Position numbers and translations under genes: made by a program. The notes under the pieces were generated by a model that did no database searches, was not told where the DNA came from, and saw nothing but the letters and a program-made list of their open reading frames with translations. A DNA stretch of 64,000 nt from CAZSBB01 sp964605235. GTDB taxonomy: Bacteria; Planctomycetota; Phycisphaerae; Phycisphaerales; Phycisphaeraceae. Below, one piece after another: positions 24,171 to 32,662 of the stretch; positions within the stretch are counted from its first letter, which is position 1, and each line of letters starts with the position of its first letter. Location: positions 279,493 to 343,492 of the forward strand of contig CAZSBB010000001.1 of NCBI GenBank assembly GCA_964605235.1. The letters are read 5' to 3'.

Positions 24171-25253
24171 TCACTTGGCGTCGACGCTCAGCAGGCTCGG
24201 GGGGAAGCTGAAGGGCGCGCCGGTCATGAGGTTGATCCATTCCTCCACGCGCAGCCGCACTTCCGTCCACTTGCGGCCATCGAGCCCCGCCTTGATGTCG
24301 TCCTTGGGCAATTTGTCCGCCGGGGTCTTGAGCTGCTGGGCGGTCCAGCGAATGATGGTGTCGCCCAGCTTGATCATCTCGGCGTGCTGGGGCGCCAGCG
24401 CCGCCGGGACCCCGTTCTCGTCCAGCAGCTTGGCGCTCAGGCGCATGTTGCGCCCGGCGACGACCGCCAGCATTTTCAGGAAATTCGGCTCCACCGCCCG
24501 CCCCGCGGTGGCTTCGCGGACCACCCGGCTGAACACGCGGGTGAGCGTGTTGTGCTCGGCGGCGACGGGCAACTGCGTGTTGACCGCCCGCACCGTGACG
24601 CGCTCGGTCAAGCCCAGCATCAGTTTGTCGCGGGCTTCGGGCAGGTTCAGCGCCCCGATGCCCGCGAGCAGTTGCTCCACGACGATGTAGTCGCTTTCAC
24701 TGCTGAGGGTGGCGACCAGGGCGGTCAGCAGCTTGCGCTGCACTTCGCCGTTGCTGGTGTAGGCGGGGTCTTCGGGATTGGCGGGCAGTTCAAAGCGTGC
24801 CCCGATGGCGGCGCCGCTCTTGGCGGCGAGGTAGCGCACCGCCGGGCTTTTGTCCTTCAAGCCGGTTTCCACCAGGGCGATGGCGGTGGGATCGGTGAGC
24901 TGGCCGATGATCAACTGCACGTTGATGCGGACCAGCATGCGGTCGGAGGTGACGCCGACTTCCAGCGCCTTGGTCAGCGCGGTGGAGTAGGCGGTCTTGA
25001 AGATGTTTGACGCATTGGGGGTGACGAACGGTTCGACCAGGGTGGTGCGGGCGTCAAGCACCTGATCCTGATTGCCGTTGAGCAACTGGTCCACGAGATC
25101 GGCGACGAAGCTGGCGACGGTGCGGGTCTGCGCCGGGTCGAGCGCGGAGGCCGTGGACAGGATGTCGGAGCTGAGCCGACGTTCCTGGGCGCGCAGCGGC
25201 GCCGCGCACAGCAGCAGGGCGCAGATGACTGGCAGCCGAAACGTCCACCTCAT
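24171..25253 (-). CDS. secreted HEAT-like repeat protein, function unknown
   Basis: 360 residues. The N-terminus MRWTFRLPVICALLLCAAPLRAQ is a typical signal peptide. The mature part is almost all helical with repeated segments such as VRINVQLIIGQLTDPTAIALVETGLKDKSPAVRYLAAKSGAAIG and VVEQLLAGIGALNLPEARDKLMLGL, suggesting HEAT/ARM-like repeats. No catalytic motif is visible. The ATG at 25253 is preferred because the signal peptide begins there; an ATG ten codons upstream is possible. It stands alone, 126 nt from the synthetase start on the same strand. Confidence 0.7.
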   Translation of the reverse strand: MRWTFRLPVICALLLCAAPLRAQERRLSSDILSTASALDPAQTRTVASFVADLVDQLLNGNQDQVLDARTTLVEPFVTPNASNIFKTAYSTALTKALEVGVTSDRMLVRINVQLIIGQLTDPTAIALVETGLKDKSPAVRYLAAKSGAAIGARFELPANPEDPAYTSNGEVQRKLLTALVATLSSESDYIVVEQLLAGIGALNLPEARDKLMLGLTERVTVRAVNTQLPVAAEHNTLTRVFSRVVREATAGRAVEPNFLKMLAVVAGRNMRLSAKLLDENGVPAALAPQHAEMIKLGDTIIRWTAQQLKTPADKLPKDDIKAGLDGRKWTEVRLRVEEWINLMTGAPFSFPPSLLSVDAK

Positions 25254-25606
25254 GCGACTGCTTCTCCCGGATGCGTGGGGCATCCTGATGAGGGCTGGCG
25301 GGTGCGGCCGGGCAACACCGACGATTGCGCCGGCCGCGCCTCAGGTTTGCGGTTGCCGGAGCCCGTTCCAGCAGCGCGCTTCCCGAGAGACCGGGGCGGC
25401 TGGGGAACCGGAGATCGGGCGGGCGAAACCTGCAGCGACAACCTGCATTGTCGCCGCTCCCGCGGCGCGAAGGCAAGTTAGCAGTCACCCGCGCAGGTGT
25501 CAATCAGATACGCAGGACTTAACTTCATTGGCTCAATGTGGTTGGTGTCAAACCGGACCGGAAACCGAGCTTCATGACTGGTCGCCAACTGCTATGCTCT
25601 GCCCCC
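25254..25606. other. 353-bp divergent intergenic region
   Basis: Lies between the HEAT-like protein and mtd genes. It holds the predicted leaderless promoter of the latter at its right end; GC-rich otherwise. I see no RNA gene or convincing ORF. Confidence 0.5.
25593..25598 (+). promoter_or_regulatory. -10 element TATGCT, predicted leaderless start
   Basis: TTCATG at 25571-25576, a 16-bp spacer and TATGCT, ending 8 nt before the ATG at 25607. No Shine-Dalgarno is present. Confidence 0.4.
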
Positions 25607-26458
25607 ATGAAACGGAAAATTCTCCTCCAACTGGACGGCGACGCCCACGCCAGCATTTTTGATCGCGTGGTGGCGGTCGATGCCGGGGTCGATGAACTGT
25701 TCGCGTGCAATCAGGTCCAGCCTGAGCAGGTGGTCGGGCTGGTGCATGGCGCGATCTTCACCCGCGGCGTGCCGGACCTGCAGCACACGGCGGTGTTCGT
25801 CGGCGGCGGGGACGTCAGGCATGGCGAAGCCTTATTCAAGCAGGTCAAGAGCACGTTCTTCGGCCCGATGCGGGTGTCGGTGATGTTCGACGCCAATGGC
25901 TGCAACACCACCGCCGCCGCCGCGGTGCTCTGCGCCGGCAAGCATCTGGACCTGCGCCAGACCACGGCGGCGGTGCTCGGCGGCACCGGGCCCGTCGGCC
26001 AGCGCGTCGCCAAACTGCTCGCCACTGCCGGCGCGACCGTGCGCGTGGTCAGCCGCTGGCTCGACCGCGCCCAGGCAGCCGTCGCCAACGTCGGCCACGA
26101 CCACGTCACCGCCGTGGCGGCCGACTCGCCCCAACTCACGTCCCAAGCTCTGGCCGGTTGCCAACTGGTCATCGCCGCCGGCGCCGCGGGCGTCGCGCTG
26201 TTGCCTGCCGCCGTGCGCCAGGAGCGACGCGAATTGCAGGTGGCGATCGACCTCAATGCCGTCCCCCCCGCCGGCATCGAGGGCATCGCGGTCATGGACA
26301 AAGGCGCTAAACTCGACCAGATGACCGTCTACGGCGCCATCGGCGTGGGCGGCTTGAAAATGAAAATCCACAAAGCAGCGCTCGCCCAGCTCTTCACCCG
26401 CAACGATCTCGTGCTCGACGCCCAGGAAATCTACGACCTGGGCCAAACGCTGCTGTAA
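25607..26458 (+). CDS. methylene-tetrahydromethanopterin dehydrogenase (MtdA/MtdB/MtdC family)
   Basis: 283 residues aligning end to end with Mtd enzymes as I know them: KRKILLQLDGDAHASIFDRVVAVDAGVDEL, VHGAIFTRG, HTAVFVGGGDV, FGPMRVSVMFDANGCNTTAAAAV, the Rossmann loop VLGGTGPVGQRVAKLLA, and GAIGVGGLKMKIHKAAL. These catalyse NAD(P)-dependent oxidation of methylene- to methenyl-tetrahydromethanopterin (MtdA also acts on tetrahydrofolate) in one-carbon metabolism. Planctomycetes are among the bacteria known to carry this archaeal-type pathway, with a distinct MtdC class. Which class this is cannot be decided by eye. No other H4MPT gene (mch, ftr/fhc, fae, mptG) is in the window. Confidence 0.9.
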   Translation: MKRKILLQLDGDAHASIFDRVVAVDAGVDELFACNQVQPEQVVGLVHGAIFTRGVPDLQHTAVFVGGGDVRHGEALFKQVKSTFFGPMRVSVMFDANGCNTTAAAAVLCAGKHLDLRQTTAAVLGGTGPVGQRVAKLLATAGATVRVVSRWLDRAQAAVANVGHDHVTAVAADSPQLTSQALAGCQLVIAAGAAGVALLPAAVRQERRELQVAIDLNAVPPAGIEGIAVMDKGAKLDQMTVYGAIGVGGLKMKIHKAALAQLFTRNDLVLDAQEIYDLGQTLL

Positions 26459-26530
26459 CCCCCCCCGGAAATTCGCGTGCGTTTCAGTCACGCGCTCCGT
26501 TGATTTCTCCGCAGCAAGTCAGAAAAGCAG

Positions 26531-26627
26531 TTTTCTCACAGAGAGCACAGAGCCACAGCGAGAAGACTGAGCAAAACACATTGCTGCTGTCTTCACTCCG
26601 TGTCTCCGTGTCTCTGTGAGAGAAAAT
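26531..26627. repeat. CACAGAG paired-arm element, empty copy 1
   Basis: Left arm of CACAGAG/CACAGC units at 26531-26566 and right arm of complementary TCTCTGTG/CTCCGTG units at 26597-26627 enclose about 30 bp. It is related to copies at 29115-29224 and 32501-32613 and to the gene-carrying copy at 32663-33103. Confidence 0.8.
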
Positions 26628-26641
26628 GACTTCGATCCTGC

Positions 26642-27760
26642 TCACTCCGGCAGGCGCGTGGATGTGCCCTGTCGCAGTTCGCCTGACAGCACCACGCGCA
26701 GCGGCGGGCGGAGCGGATCAAGCAGGCGCTGCACCAGCAATTCGCCGGCGTGCCGACCCATGCGGTCCATCGGCGCCGCCACGGTGGTCAACGGGCCGCG
26801 CGGCAGCGTGCGCCCCAGTTCCTGACCATCGAAACCGATCAGCTGAAAATCCCGGCCCGGTTCCAACCCGTGTGAAGCCGCCCCGTGCAGGAAACCCACG
26901 GCAAGCTCATCGCTGGCGGCGCACACGCCATCGGGGCGCGGCTTGAGCTGCAGAAAATCCTGCACCGCCCGGGCGCCATCCAACGACATGTAAAACCGAC
27001 AACGCAGCAGGTGATCCGCCGCCAGCTCGTAACCCAGCCCCGCTTCCAATCCCTGCAGACGCAACTGCGAAGTCACGTCGTACCGGCAGCGCTGGGTCGG
27101 ATCGCCCCGCCCAATGAAGCACACATTCCGGCAACCGCACGCCGCCAGATGCAAACCCGCCAGGTAGCCCGCGTGCAACGAATCGAAACTCACCACGTCA
27201 AAGTTGCCCGGCTGCAACACCGGCGTGACCGCCGCCGTGTCGATCACCATCTGCGCCTGGCCCGGTTCAGACACCAGCACCGGCGCTTCGGGCGGGTTGA
27301 TCCGCACCACCGCGTCATACGCCCGCGCCGAGGGCAGCGGATCCTGATAGCGCACATCCACCACCTGGGCGTCGACTCCCTGCGCCTGCAGCACCGCGAG
27401 CACCTGATCCATTGCGTCCCGGTGCATCTGGTCGGGCCGCTTCCACACATTGAGCACCGCCACCCGCTTGCCCACCAGCGGCAGGGGCTGCACCGGCGCA
27501 CTGTCATCCGTCGGCGCGCTCAAGCCCTGGGCGACATACGTCCCGCGCCCCGGCCGGGACACCAGCAGCCCGGCGGCGACCAGGTCCTTGATCGCCCGGT
27601 GCGTGTTGTTCTGCCCGCAGCCGAGCTGTCCCGCCAGCGTTTTGATCGGCGGCAACCGCTTGCCTGCCGCCCACTGCCGCCCGATTCGCCGCTGCAGCAG
27701 CCGCTTGATTTTCTGGTATTCCCGGTCCTGCTCGAAGATCGTTTCCGTATCCTGGGTCAT
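26642..27760 (-). CDS. GntR-HTH / LacI-sensor hybrid transcription regulator
   Basis: 372 residues. An N-terminal winged helix of GntR type (YQKIKRLLQRRIGRQWAAGKRLPPIKTLAGQLGCGQNNTHRAIKDLVAAGLLVSRPGRGTYV in family pattern) is fused to a LacI/periplasmic-binding-type sensor (GKRVAVLNVW, VSFDSLHAGYLAGLHLAACGCRNVCFIG, DGVCAASDELAVGFLHGAASHGLEPGRDFQLIGFDG, TTVAAPMDRMG). These hybrids usually sense sugars or glycans. AGGAGG lies 8 nt before the ATG. It is divergent from an aspartoacylase-like gene, the natural candidate target along with itself. An 8-bp palindrome ATCCGGAT lies in the shared upstream region. Confidence 0.88.
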   Translation of the reverse strand: MTQDTETIFEQDREYQKIKRLLQRRIGRQWAAGKRLPPIKTLAGQLGCGQNNTHRAIKDLVAAGLLVSRPGRGTYVAQGLSAPTDDSAPVQPLPLVGKRVAVLNVWKRPDQMHRDAMDQVLAVLQAQGVDAQVVDVRYQDPLPSARAYDAVVRINPPEAPVLVSEPGQAQMVIDTAAVTPVLQPGNFDVVSFDSLHAGYLAGLHLAACGCRNVCFIGRGDPTQRCRYDVTSQLRLQGLEAGLGYELAADHLLRCRFYMSLDGARAVQDFLQLKPRPDGVCAASDELAVGFLHGAASHGLEPGRDFQLIGFDGQELGRTLPRGPLTTVAAPMDRMGRHAGELLVQRLLDPLRPPLRVVLSGELRQGTSTRLPE

Positions 27761-27947
27761 GTCGATGACCTCCTGTAATTATCTCTATTCTATCTTAAAC
27801 CCGATCCGGATTGCTCAATTCAAGTCCTGATTGATGGTGATATGCAGTAAATTGTTGATTTCCGATGAACTGCGACAGATTTTGACAACGCTCATCAGCA
27901 ACTTACGATTGTCTTATCGACATCCCATCAAGCCGCAGGAGTCCCTG

Positions 27948-29099
27948 GTGGATACAGTCATCTGGCAGCAGGTCGAGCCGGGGCACAAGCAGTGGGTGAC
28001 GCAGACCTTCACCGCCGCCAATGGGCAGGGTTGTACGGTGAGTCTGGGCGTGGTGCGCGGGTCGGCGGAGGGGCCGACCTGCACCCACATCGCCGGGCAG
28101 CACGGCATGGAGCATGTCGGGCCGATCGTGCTGCGCGACCTGTTCGAGGAGCTGGATCCGACGCAGTTGCGCGGCACGTTGCTGCTGGTGCCCTGCGCCA
28201 ACCCGCTGGCGCTCGCGCTCGATTTCGAAGGCTATCCCGAAACGCTCGATCCCCAGACCTTGATCCCCGGCGCGGTGACCGCCGCGTCGCTGGGCGTCAA
28301 GGAACGCAGCGAGCTGGGCGAGCTCAACATGAATCGGCTCTGGCCGGCTGGCGGCGAGCCTGATGCAACGGGACGCCATCCGTTGGCGGGGCAGATCGTG
28401 CGCTGGCTCTGGCGCCACGCGGTGTGCGGGGCGGCCGCGGTGATCGACCATCACGCGGTGCGCTGCGCCCTCAAGCCTTACCTGTTCGCCGAGCAGGAAG
28501 TGCTCGCCTGGACCCCGATCCTCGGCATGCCCGCGGTGTGGTGCACCGGCAGCGCGCACGAGTTTGGCGACACCTATCCCTACCGCCGGCTGTGCATGAG
28601 CGCCATCCGCGCCGGGCAGGTGGGCATCTGCATCGAATACAGCACGCAGTTCACCATTCGTGAACCGGAGCGGGCGATGGGGCGTTTCGCGGTGCTCAAC
28701 CTGTGCCGGGCGCTGGGCATGCTCGAGGGCGAAGTGGAAATGCCGCGCGATGTCTGGTTGATTCCCGGGCATTACTGGGACCACTCCCGGCAACTCACCA
28801 GTGCCGCAGCGGGCCACGTGCATTTTTTCGTGGATGAGTACGAGCCGATTGCCGCCGGCCAGACGCTGGCGGAAATCCGTTGCGTGCAAACCCATGCCGT
28901 GCTCGACCGCATCACCGCGCCCACCGCGGGCCTGATGCTCGATCGCACCACGCGCTGCCTGCACCGCAGCGGCGAGCCCGTCTGCCGCGTGGCGACCACC
29001 GCCCAACTGCTCGCCCGCGCGGGGGAACGCTATCCCGTCCCCCCCGGAATCCCCCGGAATTCTCGGAAACGCCCGGGGAACTTGACGGACTTGGCTTAG
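27948..29099 (+). CDS. succinylglutamate desuccinylase/aspartoacylase-family zinc enzyme
   Basis: 383 residues. The zinc motif HGMEH occurs in THIAGQHGMEHVGP, a second His follows in AAVIDHHAV, and the C-terminal part (SAAAGHVHFFVDEYEPIAAGQTLAEI) resembles the beta-domain of the AstE/AspA branch of M14-type amidohydrolases, which cleave N-acyl groups from amino acids or small amides. The GTG at 27948 is chosen because AGGAG lies 6 nt upstream; the longer frame from 27831 would cross the promoter region. The last 20 residues (PPGIPRNSRKRPG region) are encoded by a CCCCCGGAA repeat. It is divergent from the hybrid regulator. Substrate unknown. Confidence 0.78.
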   Translation: MDTVIWQQVEPGHKQWVTQTFTAANGQGCTVSLGVVRGSAEGPTCTHIAGQHGMEHVGPIVLRDLFEELDPTQLRGTLLLVPCANPLALALDFEGYPETLDPQTLIPGAVTAASLGVKERSELGELNMNRLWPAGGEPDATGRHPLAGQIVRWLWRHAVCGAAAVIDHHAVRCALKPYLFAEQEVLAWTPILGMPAVWCTGSAHEFGDTYPYRRLCMSAIRAGQVGICIEYSTQFTIREPERAMGRFAVLNLCRALGMLEGEVEMPRDVWLIPGHYWDHSRQLTSAAAGHVHFFVDEYEPIAAGQTLAEIRCVQTHAVLDRITAPTAGLMLDRTTRCLHRSGEPVCRVATTAQLLARAGERYPVPPGIPRNSRKRPGNLTDLA

Positions 29100-29114
29100 A
29101 AATGATCTCAAAAC

Positions 29115-29224
29115 TCACCACAGAGGCACAGAGGACACAGAGAGCAAGCCTCAGAAGCCTACTGCTCCTCAGGATTTCCCTGCATTCTCGGTGAGCATTT
29201 CTCGGTGATCTCTGTGGCTCGGTG
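29115..29224. repeat. CACAGAG paired-arm element, empty copy 2
   Basis: Left arm ACCACAGAGGCACAGAGGAC with further units to 29146; right arm CTCGGTGATCTCTGTGGCTC at about 29201-29224; about 55 bp between. It sits in the convergent gap between the aspartoacylase-like and GT39-like genes. Confidence 0.75.
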
Positions 29225-29249
29225 CTTTCTATGCGTTTGCGATAGTTGC

Positions 29250-31151
29250 TTAATCCCCCGCACCGGCTGCCGGCTTAGGTGACTGCGTCAACTCCGCCAG
29301 CAGCGCCCGGGCGACCGGATGATTCGGTTCCAGAGCCAACACCCGACGCACCGTGGCGACCGCCGCCTCCGTCTGACCGCAGCGCGCCTGCGTGATCGCC
29401 AGATGCAATTGAATCTGCACCTGCTGCGGCGCCAGCTCGGCAGCGCGCTGGAGATGCGGCAGCGCGTCGGCAAACATGCCCATCCGCCCCAGCAACGCGC
29501 CCAGGTTCGCCTGCGCTTCCAGCAAGCTCGGCTCCAACTGCACCGCCAGTTGCAGATGCGCCAGGGCTGCCTGCTGCCGGGCGGTGTCTGCACCCGGTGA
29601 CGCCAGCAGTTGACCCAGCAGCGCGTGCGAGCTGGCGCGCGTCGGCCGGAGCTCCACCGCGCGCTGCAACATGGCGATCGCGCCCGGCAAATCCTGCTGC
29701 TCCACCGCCAGCGTGCGCCCCAGGTTGTGGTACGTCCCCGCCCGCATCTGCTGCACCGCAAACGTCGGCCACCACGCCAGCGCCAGGGCAATGGCCGCCG
29801 CGAGCGCCGCCCCCACCCGCTGACGCATCGGCCAGGCGCCACGCCCGACCAGTTGCAGCAAACCCGCAGGCGCCAGGGGCCAGAGCAGCAGCGTCAGCGG
29901 ATGCCGATAGCGCGCGAAAATGAAGAACAGCGCCAGCGACGCCAGATAGCTCGCCGCCAAAACCACCACCGGCCAAACCGTGCGCCAGCGCGTTCCCAAT
30001 GTCGCCAGACCCACGGCCGCCAGCGGCAAAATGACGCCCAGATGCAGCACCCAACTCAAACCCCACAGCACGCTGCTGCGGTCCTGCCAGACGTACAGGT
30101 CATCCACGTCGCTCACTTCCACCCGATTGAGCGCCAGCAGCGTTTTCCAACCCAGCAGTTGCAACCATGCCCCCGGCTGCGTGCGGATGTAGGTCAATGC
30201 CTGATCGCGCCAGTAGTCGGACACCGCACGATGGCTCAGCGGATGGCCAACGGCTTGTTCCGCCAGCGCGCGGGCGTCGGTGCGTTCGTAGCGCGCGTCG
30301 CCGCGCCCCGGCACGAGTTCGATGTAGGTGCCGTCGGCGTGGGGATTGTTGCCGATGTAAAAGTTCGGGCCAAACTGGCTGGTGGTCAGTTGCCATTCCC
30401 CGCCCACCGCATGGTTGCGCGCCAGCACCGGCAGCAGGACCAGCAGCAAACCGACGAGCAGTGCCGCAGCGCGCTGCAGGCCGCGGCGCCAGTTCCGCGT
30501 GGCCGTGTTCATCGTGTTGCCCAGCACCGCCCACAGCAGCAACCCCGGCAGCAGCACGGCTGCGTTCTCGCGCGTCAGCACAAGCAGGCCCAGCAGCGCC
30601 CCCCCGCTCGCCCAGCACCACCAGCGCTGCCGGGCACTGGTCGCCAGCCAGCACAGCAGCGCCCCCAGCAGCACGCCGTCGAGCACGGACTTCTGCAGAA
30701 TCAGGTCAAAAAAAATCGCCGGCGGATACAGCGCCAGGCCGACTCCCGCCAGCCATCCCGCACGCCGGCCGAACCAGTGCGCCGTCGCCTGTCCCATGAG
30801 CATGCAGCCGAGCGCTCCCAGCAGCACTTGCGCCAAGCGGATGACCACCAGCTCCGGGCCCGGCAGCAGCAGGAGCAGTCCCATCAGGTAGGGATAGAGC
30901 GGCGCCTGGTAAAACACGTCCTGGCCCACCCAGTCGCCGGCCGCCAGTTGCAGCGCCCAGTGGTGATAGCTGTAGCCATCGCCCAGCAGCAGCTCGATAG
31001 CAGGATGGCCACGCATCTGGAAGAAGACAAGCAGACGCAGCGCCAGTGCGAGCGCGAAAATCCCCAGCAGCCACCGCCAACCCAGACCCGTCGGCAGCAC
31101 AGCCGAAGCCGGCGGCGCGGCGGTCGATTCACGGCTGACAGCGCTGCTCAT
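29250..31151 (-). CDS. GT39-like membrane glycosyltransferase with C-terminal TPR repeats
   Basis: 633 residues. About 10 hydrophobic helices occupy residues 25 to about 465. The first loop has the acidic motif GDGYSYHHWALQLAAGDWVGQDVFYQAPLYPYLMG, like the catalytic loop of dolichyl/polyprenyl-phosphate-sugar dependent transferases (GT39/GT83, PF13231). From about residue 475 the sequence is TPR-like (GTYHNLGRTLAVEQQDLPGAIAMLQRAVELRPTRASSHALLGQLL and following units). It probably moves a sugar from a lipid carrier outside the cytoplasmic membrane, with the TPRs binding a partner. The fusion of TPRs to such enzymes is common in planctomycetes. Acceptor unknown. Confidence 0.8.
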   Translation of the reverse strand: MSSAVSRESTAAPPASAVLPTGLGWRWLLGIFALALALRLLVFFQMRGHPAIELLLGDGYSYHHWALQLAAGDWVGQDVFYQAPLYPYLMGLLLLLPGPELVVIRLAQVLLGALGCMLMGQATAHWFGRRAGWLAGVGLALYPPAIFFDLILQKSVLDGVLLGALLCWLATSARQRWWCWASGGALLGLLVLTRENAAVLLPGLLLWAVLGNTMNTATRNWRRGLQRAAALLVGLLLVLLPVLARNHAVGGEWQLTTSQFGPNFYIGNNPHADGTYIELVPGRGDARYERTDARALAEQAVGHPLSHRAVSDYWRDQALTYIRTQPGAWLQLLGWKTLLALNRVEVSDVDDLYVWQDRSSVLWGLSWVLHLGVILPLAAVGLATLGTRWRTVWPVVVLAASYLASLALFFIFARYRHPLTLLLWPLAPAGLLQLVGRGAWPMRQRVGAALAAAIALALAWWPTFAVQQMRAGTYHNLGRTLAVEQQDLPGAIAMLQRAVELRPTRASSHALLGQLLASPGADTARQQAALAHLQLAVQLEPSLLEAQANLGALLGRMGMFADALPHLQRAAELAPQQVQIQLHLAITQARCGQTEAAVATVRRVLALEPNHPVARALLAELTQSPKPAAGAGD

Positions 31152-31207
31152 GAACTACAGGATACCGGAGGCGCTCGCCCCGCAAGGGAACGCTTTTCAC
31201 GCGTCGC

Positions 31208-31235
31208 TTTACCCGCTGCCGACGCTCGCTATACT
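31208..31235 (+). promoter_or_regulatory. promoter of carA, predicted leaderless
   Basis: TTTACC at 31208-31213, a 16-bp spacer and TATACT at 31230-31235. The -10 ends 7 nt before the ATG at 31243, placing the transcription start at the start codon. Confidence 0.5.
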
Positions 31236-31242
31236 CCTGCCG

Positions 31243-32484
31243 ATGTCCAGCGAACCCCATGCGATTGCCACTGTTCCCGCGCGCCTGGCGCTTGAAGACG
31301 GCAGCGTTTTCACCGGCCAGGCGTTCGGCGATCTGACCCCACGCTCCACCGTGGGCGAAGTCGTGTTCAACACGTCGCTTACCGGCTACCAGGAGATCCT
31401 CACCGATCCCTCCTATGCCGGGCAGATCGTCACCATGACCTATCCGCTGATCGGGAACTACGGCGTCAACGCCCAGGATGTCGAGTCCCGCGCCAGCTTC
31501 GTCCGCGGCTTCGTCGTTCGGGAACTGGCGAACCTCGCCAGCAATTTCCGCTCGGACTCCAAACTGGAAAACTGGCTCGCTGCCCAGGGCATCACCGGCA
31601 TTGCCGGGCTCGACACCCGGGCGCTCACCCGCAAGCTCCGCATCACGGGCGCGCTCAACGGCGTGCTGAGCACCGAAGCCAAACTCTCCGACGCCCAACT
31701 CGTCGCCCGCGCCAAGGCAGCGCCGAGCATGGCGGGGCAGAACCTCGTCACCAGTGTGGGCGTCACCGAGCCGTTCACTTGGGACCGCGACCTGGGCGAC
31801 TGGGCGCCGATCCAGGGCGTGGTGCCCGCGCGTGCGCAGAAGTATCCGGTCGTCGCGCTCGACTGCGGCGCCAAGCTCAACATCCTGCGCAATCTCGTGG
31901 ACAGCGGCTGCCAGGTCACCGTGCTGCCCCATGACGCTTCGCCCGAGCAGATTCTCGAACACAAGCCGCGCGGCCTGTTCATCTCCAACGGTCCGGGCGA
32001 CCCGGCGGCGGTCGAACCCACCATCCGCACCCTGAAAAAACTGCTGGGCCAACTGCCCATCTTCGGCATCTGCCTGGGCCATCAGCTCCTGAGCCTGGCG
32101 ATGGGCGCCACGACCTACAAGCTCAAGTTCGGCCACCGCGGCGGCAACCAGCCGGTGCAGAACCTCGCCACCCGCAAAGTCGAAATCACCAGTCAGAACC
32201 ACGGCTTCGCGGTGGATGTCGACAGCCTGGGCAAAGTCGGCGGCGAAGCCACCCACATCAACCTCAACGACCGCACGCTCGAAGGCTTCCGCCACCAGAG
32301 TGAGCCGATCTTCGCCGTGCAGTACCACCCCGAAGCCGCCCCCGGCCCGCACGACGCCCGCTACCTGTTCGACTGCTTCATCGACATGATGGACAGCGGC
32401 CAAAGCCCCAGCGGCCAGCAGATGGACCGCGCCCAACGCCGCCGCAATGCCGTGGAACACATCCCCGAGCTGAGCGAAGCGTAA
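31243..32484 (+). CDS. carA: carbamoyl-phosphate synthase small (glutaminase) subunit
   Basis: 413 residues. The N-terminal CarA domain includes GEVVFNTSLTGYQEILTDPSYAGQIVTMTYPLIGNYG; the C-terminal class I glutaminase has FISNGPGDP, the nucleophile Cys in IFGICLGHQLLSLAMG, and FAVQYHPEAAPGPHD with the catalytic His and Glu. It releases ammonia from glutamine for carbamoyl phosphate, feeding arginine and pyrimidine synthesis. The large subunit carB is not in the window. The ATG at 31243 is chosen from the family start and the adjoining -10 element; the 31-codon upstream extension overlaps the promoter and the divergent GT39-like gene's start. Confidence 0.95.
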   Translation: MSSEPHAIATVPARLALEDGSVFTGQAFGDLTPRSTVGEVVFNTSLTGYQEILTDPSYAGQIVTMTYPLIGNYGVNAQDVESRASFVRGFVVRELANLASNFRSDSKLENWLAAQGITGIAGLDTRALTRKLRITGALNGVLSTEAKLSDAQLVARAKAAPSMAGQNLVTSVGVTEPFTWDRDLGDWAPIQGVVPARAQKYPVVALDCGAKLNILRNLVDSGCQVTVLPHDASPEQILEHKPRGLFISNGPGDPAAVEPTIRTLKKLLGQLPIFGICLGHQLLSLAMGATTYKLKFGHRGGNQPVQNLATRKVEITSQNHGFAVDVDSLGKVGGEATHINLNDRTLEGFRHQSEPIFAVQYHPEAAPGPHDARYLFDCFIDMMDSGQSPSGQQMDRAQRRRNAVEHIPELSEA

Positions 32485-32500
32485 GCCGCCGTCAGAGCAT

Positions 32501-32613
32501 TCACCACAGAGTCACAGAGAACACAGAGAGACTGCAACAGAGTCGAAGCAATCTCTTGCTCCAAGCAGCAGCGCATCATTCAATTTCTCCGTGCCTCCGT
32601 GTCTCTGTGCGAG
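32501..32613. repeat. CACAGAG paired-arm element, empty copy 3
   Basis: Left arm CACCACAGAGTCACAGAGAA and further units to 32530; right arm TCTCCGTGCCTCCGTGTCTC continuing to 32613. The right arm nearly equals the right arm of the gene-carrying copy at 33074-33103. It lies 50 bp from that copy. Confidence 0.8.
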
Positions 32614-32662
32614 ACATTCTTTCTCTGCATTATCGCTACGATGCGGACAAGCAAAGAATTGC

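Noticed and set aside
25054..25503. Minus-strand ORF of 149 codons upstream of the HEAT-like protein
   Set aside because: It overlaps the signal-peptide region of a better-supported gene and has Arg/Pro-rich shadow composition.
31150..31242. 31-codon N-terminal extension of carA
   Set aside because: It crosses the divergent gene's start and contains the likely carA promoter; CarA homology begins after the ATG at 31243.
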